A stretch of 54,670 bases of DNA, taken from positions 13,095 to 67,764 of the forward strand of contig JAPYSU010000014.1 of the NCBI GenBank assembly GCA_029936425.1, written 5' to 3'. Each line of letters opens with the position of its first letter. Within the stretch, counting starts at the first letter, position 1. This document shows, piece by piece, positions 53,078 through 54,670 of this stretch. This DNA is from Litorimonas sp. (lineage in GTDB: Bacteria > Pseudomonadota > Alphaproteobacteria > Caulobacterales > Maricaulaceae). Below the pieces are notes generated by a model, which saw nothing but the letters and a program-made list of their open reading frames with translations, did no database searches and was not told where the DNA came from. Made by a program: the position numbers and the translations under genes.

Positions 53078-53599
53078 TTAATACGCGTCAGCCTCTTCCT
53101 CAAGGTTTTCAGCCTTGGTCTCGGCCGCGTCTTCCATCGCGTCGCTCTGGCCTTCGGCCAGTTCCTGATCGGCCTCGCTCATATTTTCGGCAGCCTCTTC
53201 CAGAGACTCACCTGCCTCATCAGCGATTTCTTCCATCGCATCGCCTGTATTATCTGCCGCGTCTTCCACAGCGTCACCGGTTTCTTCGATCATTTCATCC
53301 GAATTATCGACATCCCCCATCATGGCCGGGGCAGATGTCAGCGTAACCTTGCAAAATGCGCCGTCGCTGATTTCTTCGCCGTTACACTCTTTGACGCCCA
53401 GTTGCTGGCCGTCATAAATCTCGTCCATATATTCAGCCGGACGAACCGCCACAACGCAAACCGTGGCGCCCTTGACGGTAAAGACCTGGCCGCCTTCATA
53501 TTCGCAATCGGCTTTGGAACCGATAGCGGAGGCGGAGGCCGCAGACAGAGCCGCAAAGGTCAGGCCAAGGGCAGTCGCGCCGAAACGAAAATTAGTCAT
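53078..53599 (-). CDS. Secreted acidic protein of unknown function
   Basis: The 173-residue protein has a signal peptide (GATALGLTFAALSAASASA) and a small N-terminal globular part with four cysteines (ADCEY, TVCVV, KECNG, AFCKV) that could form two disulfides. An almost purely Asp/Glu/Ala/Met/Asn C-terminal half (about residues 93-173), such as DEMIEETGDAVEDAADN and EADQELAEGQSD, is strongly acidic and probably helical. I do not recognise the family. Periplasmic, extracellular or outer-membrane associated location is inferred from the signal. AGGAG lies before the ATG at 53599, and the gene has its own terminator. Confidence 0.8.
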   Translation of the reverse strand: MTNFRFGATALGLTFAALSAASASAIGSKADCEYEGGQVFTVKGATVCVVAVRPAEYMDEIYDGQQLGVKECNGEEISDGAFCKVTLTSAPAMMGDVDNSDEMIEETGDAVEDAADNTGDAMEEIADEAGESLEEAAENMSEADQELAEGQSDAMEDAAETKAENLEEEADAY

Positions 53600-53731
53600 G
53601 GAAAACTCCTTAGTAAATCTTTAACGGTCTATATCAGACCTTTTCATATCTCAAAAGGTTATATTCTGACTAACTCCGCTTTCCGTCAGGACGTTCCGAA
53701 CAAAAAGCAAGCCCGATCAAAAAACCTTTTC

Positions 53732-54388
53732 ATGCCAAAAACCACCCCAGATTATTTATTAGAGTCCCAATTTTCAGGCCCCGTCTGCGGTGTGGATGAA
53801 GCCGGGCGCGGGCCTTTGGCAGGCCCGGTTGTCGCATCGGCGGTCATCCTGACACCTGAATCCGTTCCAAGCGGCTTGAATGACAGTAAGGTTTTGTCGC
53901 AATCACAACGTGAACTCCTGCTGAACGAAATGCTGGGCCGAGATGACATTTTCGTAAGCCTGGGCATTGCCGAACCTGAAGAAATTGACCGCTTAAACAT
54001 CCTGCACGCCTCGATGATCGCCATGCGCCGCGCCGTGGACGGGTTAGATATGAGGCCCGAAATGGCACTGATTGACGGCAACCGCCTGCCGCCGGACATG
54101 CCCTGCCCGGCCCAGGCTATCATTAAAGGCGACGCCAGGAGCCTTTCCATTGCCGCCGCCTCAATCGCGGCGAAAGTTGTCCGCGACCGTTTGATGGTCG
54201 AAGCCGATACCCGGTTCCCCGGATACGGCCTCGCAGGCCATAAGGGCTACCCCACCAAAGCGCATAAAGCCGCCTTGCAAGACTTAGGGGCCAGCCCGAT
54301 CCATAGGCGGAGTTTTAAACCTGTGGCGGAGGCCCTCTGCCAAGGTTCAAGCAAAGCGTCGCAGACGGCCATAAAAAAGACGAAATAA
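53732..54388 (+). CDS. rnhB: Ribonuclease HII
   Basis: The 218-residue protein has VCGVDEAGRGPLAGPVVASA, with the first catalytic Asp and Glu of RNase HII, the following LNDSKVLS, and the second acidic set in ALIDGNRLPPDMP. SIAAASIAAKVVRDRLM continues the conserved core. It cuts RNA of RNA-DNA hybrids and single ribonucleotides in DNA. The ATG at 53732 is the first Met near the conserved core; the frame extends upstream through sequence opposite the acidic protein gene. The 3' end converges on structured RNA copy 2, whose T-run stops 8 bases away. Confidence 0.96.
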   Translation: MPKTTPDYLLESQFSGPVCGVDEAGRGPLAGPVVASAVILTPESVPSGLNDSKVLSQSQRELLLNEMLGRDDIFVSLGIAEPEEIDRLNILHASMIAMRRAVDGLDMRPEMALIDGNRLPPDMPCPAQAIIKGDARSLSIAAASIAAKVVRDRLMVEADTRFPGYGLAGHKGYPTKAHKAALQDLGASPIHRRSFKPVAEALCQGSSKASQTAIKKTK

Positions 54389-54395
54389 ACGATAT

Positions 54396-54670
54396 AAAAA
54401 AGCTTGGGGCAGGCGCTTCCTCCCACTGCCCATCTGGGGGTCAGCTTTGGCGTTCGTCCTTGAATAAGGTGGACTGCCCGCGGGGTCGGTATCCTTGCCG
54501 GAGACCGAATGAATATACTGTTTCGCAAGGGACAAACCCCGCGGCAGCGATTGGAACCGGAGCGGCCTCTTACATGGCTCCCACAGTCGCGCCGGGACGA
54601 AGCCGTTTACAGCTCCTGGACGCGGTAGGCAGGCTAACCCACTCTCGGTGGCCCGGCACAGTTCACCCTG
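54396..54670 (-). ncRNA. Structured RNA of unrecognised family, copy 2 (runs off the window)
   Basis: Read leftward, 54662-54541 is identical to 35121-35242 of copy 1. Helix A pairs 54640-54633 with 54445-54438 (one G-U), helix B 54632-54628 with 54430-54426. The inner stems 54544-54536 with 54486-54478 and 54530-54525 with 54498-54493 sit where copy 1 has different but also complementary bases. The 3' end shows GGGCAG (54431-54426) able to pair with CTGCCC (54412-54407), then six T residues (54401-54396), so this strand is the transcribed one. The GGCAG strand is shared between helix B and the terminator. The 5' end is outside the window. Confidence 0.72.

Noticed and set aside
53402..53731. 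N-terminal extension of rnhB by 110 codons
   Set aside because: It is antisense to the secreted acidic protein gene and unlike RNase HII; the ATG at 53732 gives a normal-length enzyme.

Overview
The window is a stretch of an alphaproteobacterial chromosome with roughly half G+C by eye. Evidence is the conserved rplU-rpmA-GNAT-obgE-proB-nadD-rsfS-rlmH-envC-ctpA-yibQ-rppH neighbourhood, a five-gene atpHAGDC operon whose beta subunit has a Lys/Ala-rich N-terminal extension, a large TonB-dependent receptor, and Caulobacterales/Maricaulales-like versions of several housekeeping proteins. I would place it near Hyphomonadaceae/Maricaulales; this is inference from gene order and protein style, not from an rRNA.

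Layout. 1-7200: the 3' part of a gene for a giant protein made of 23-residue repeats, an acidic block followed by a basic block, ending in a peptidoglycan-binding domain. 7242-8199: terminator, promoter, a structured leader and the L21/L27 ribosomal protein genes. 8262-18566: a same-strand run covering ribosome assembly and maturation (obgE, rsfS, rlmH), proline and NAD synthesis (proB, nadD), cell-wall and periplasmic functions (envC, two S41 proteases, divergent polysaccharide deacetylase) and RNA decay (rppH), followed by an MFS exporter (18584-19954). 19958-25807: on the minus strand, the ATP synthase F1 operon and a metallophosphoesterase whose start codon lies in the loop of the atp terminator. 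26057-34527: TonB receptor, priA, transaldolase and a lipoprotein penicillin-acylase-family enzyme. 34537-35602: a gene-free kilobase holding a palindromic repeat, a structured RNA and a second palindrome. 35603-41624: ppdK and glyQS on the minus strand. 42167-48524: prenyl synthase, GlcNAc-1-P-transferase-like enzyme, ispE, a TPR protein and ETF-ubiquinone oxidoreductase. 48689-54388: a RimB-RimK fusion, a uracil-DNA glycosylase, a metallo-beta-lactamase-fold lipoprotein, two small glycosyltransferases, an acidic secreted protein and rnhB. 54405-54670: a second, inverted copy of the structured RNA, running off the window.

The strongest undescribed signal is that RNA family. The two copies (about 35121-35380 plus strand; 54405-54670 minus strand) share 122 consecutive identical bases. 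Outside that block they differ, but helices are kept by paired changes. Both can form a long-range pseudoknot, and in one copy the pseudoknot strand is also the 5' arm of an intrinsic terminator. I could not assign it to a known family. The second is the giant repeat protein, whose acidic and basic halves are variants of one 23-residue unit and whose codons have diverged while the protein repeat is conserved. Other points of interest are a nested-hairpin leader before rplU, a start codon inside a terminator loop, a rimBK gene with no ordinary start codon next to its Shine-Dalgarno, a PriA lacking one zinc site, and a UDG lacking Fe-S cysteines.
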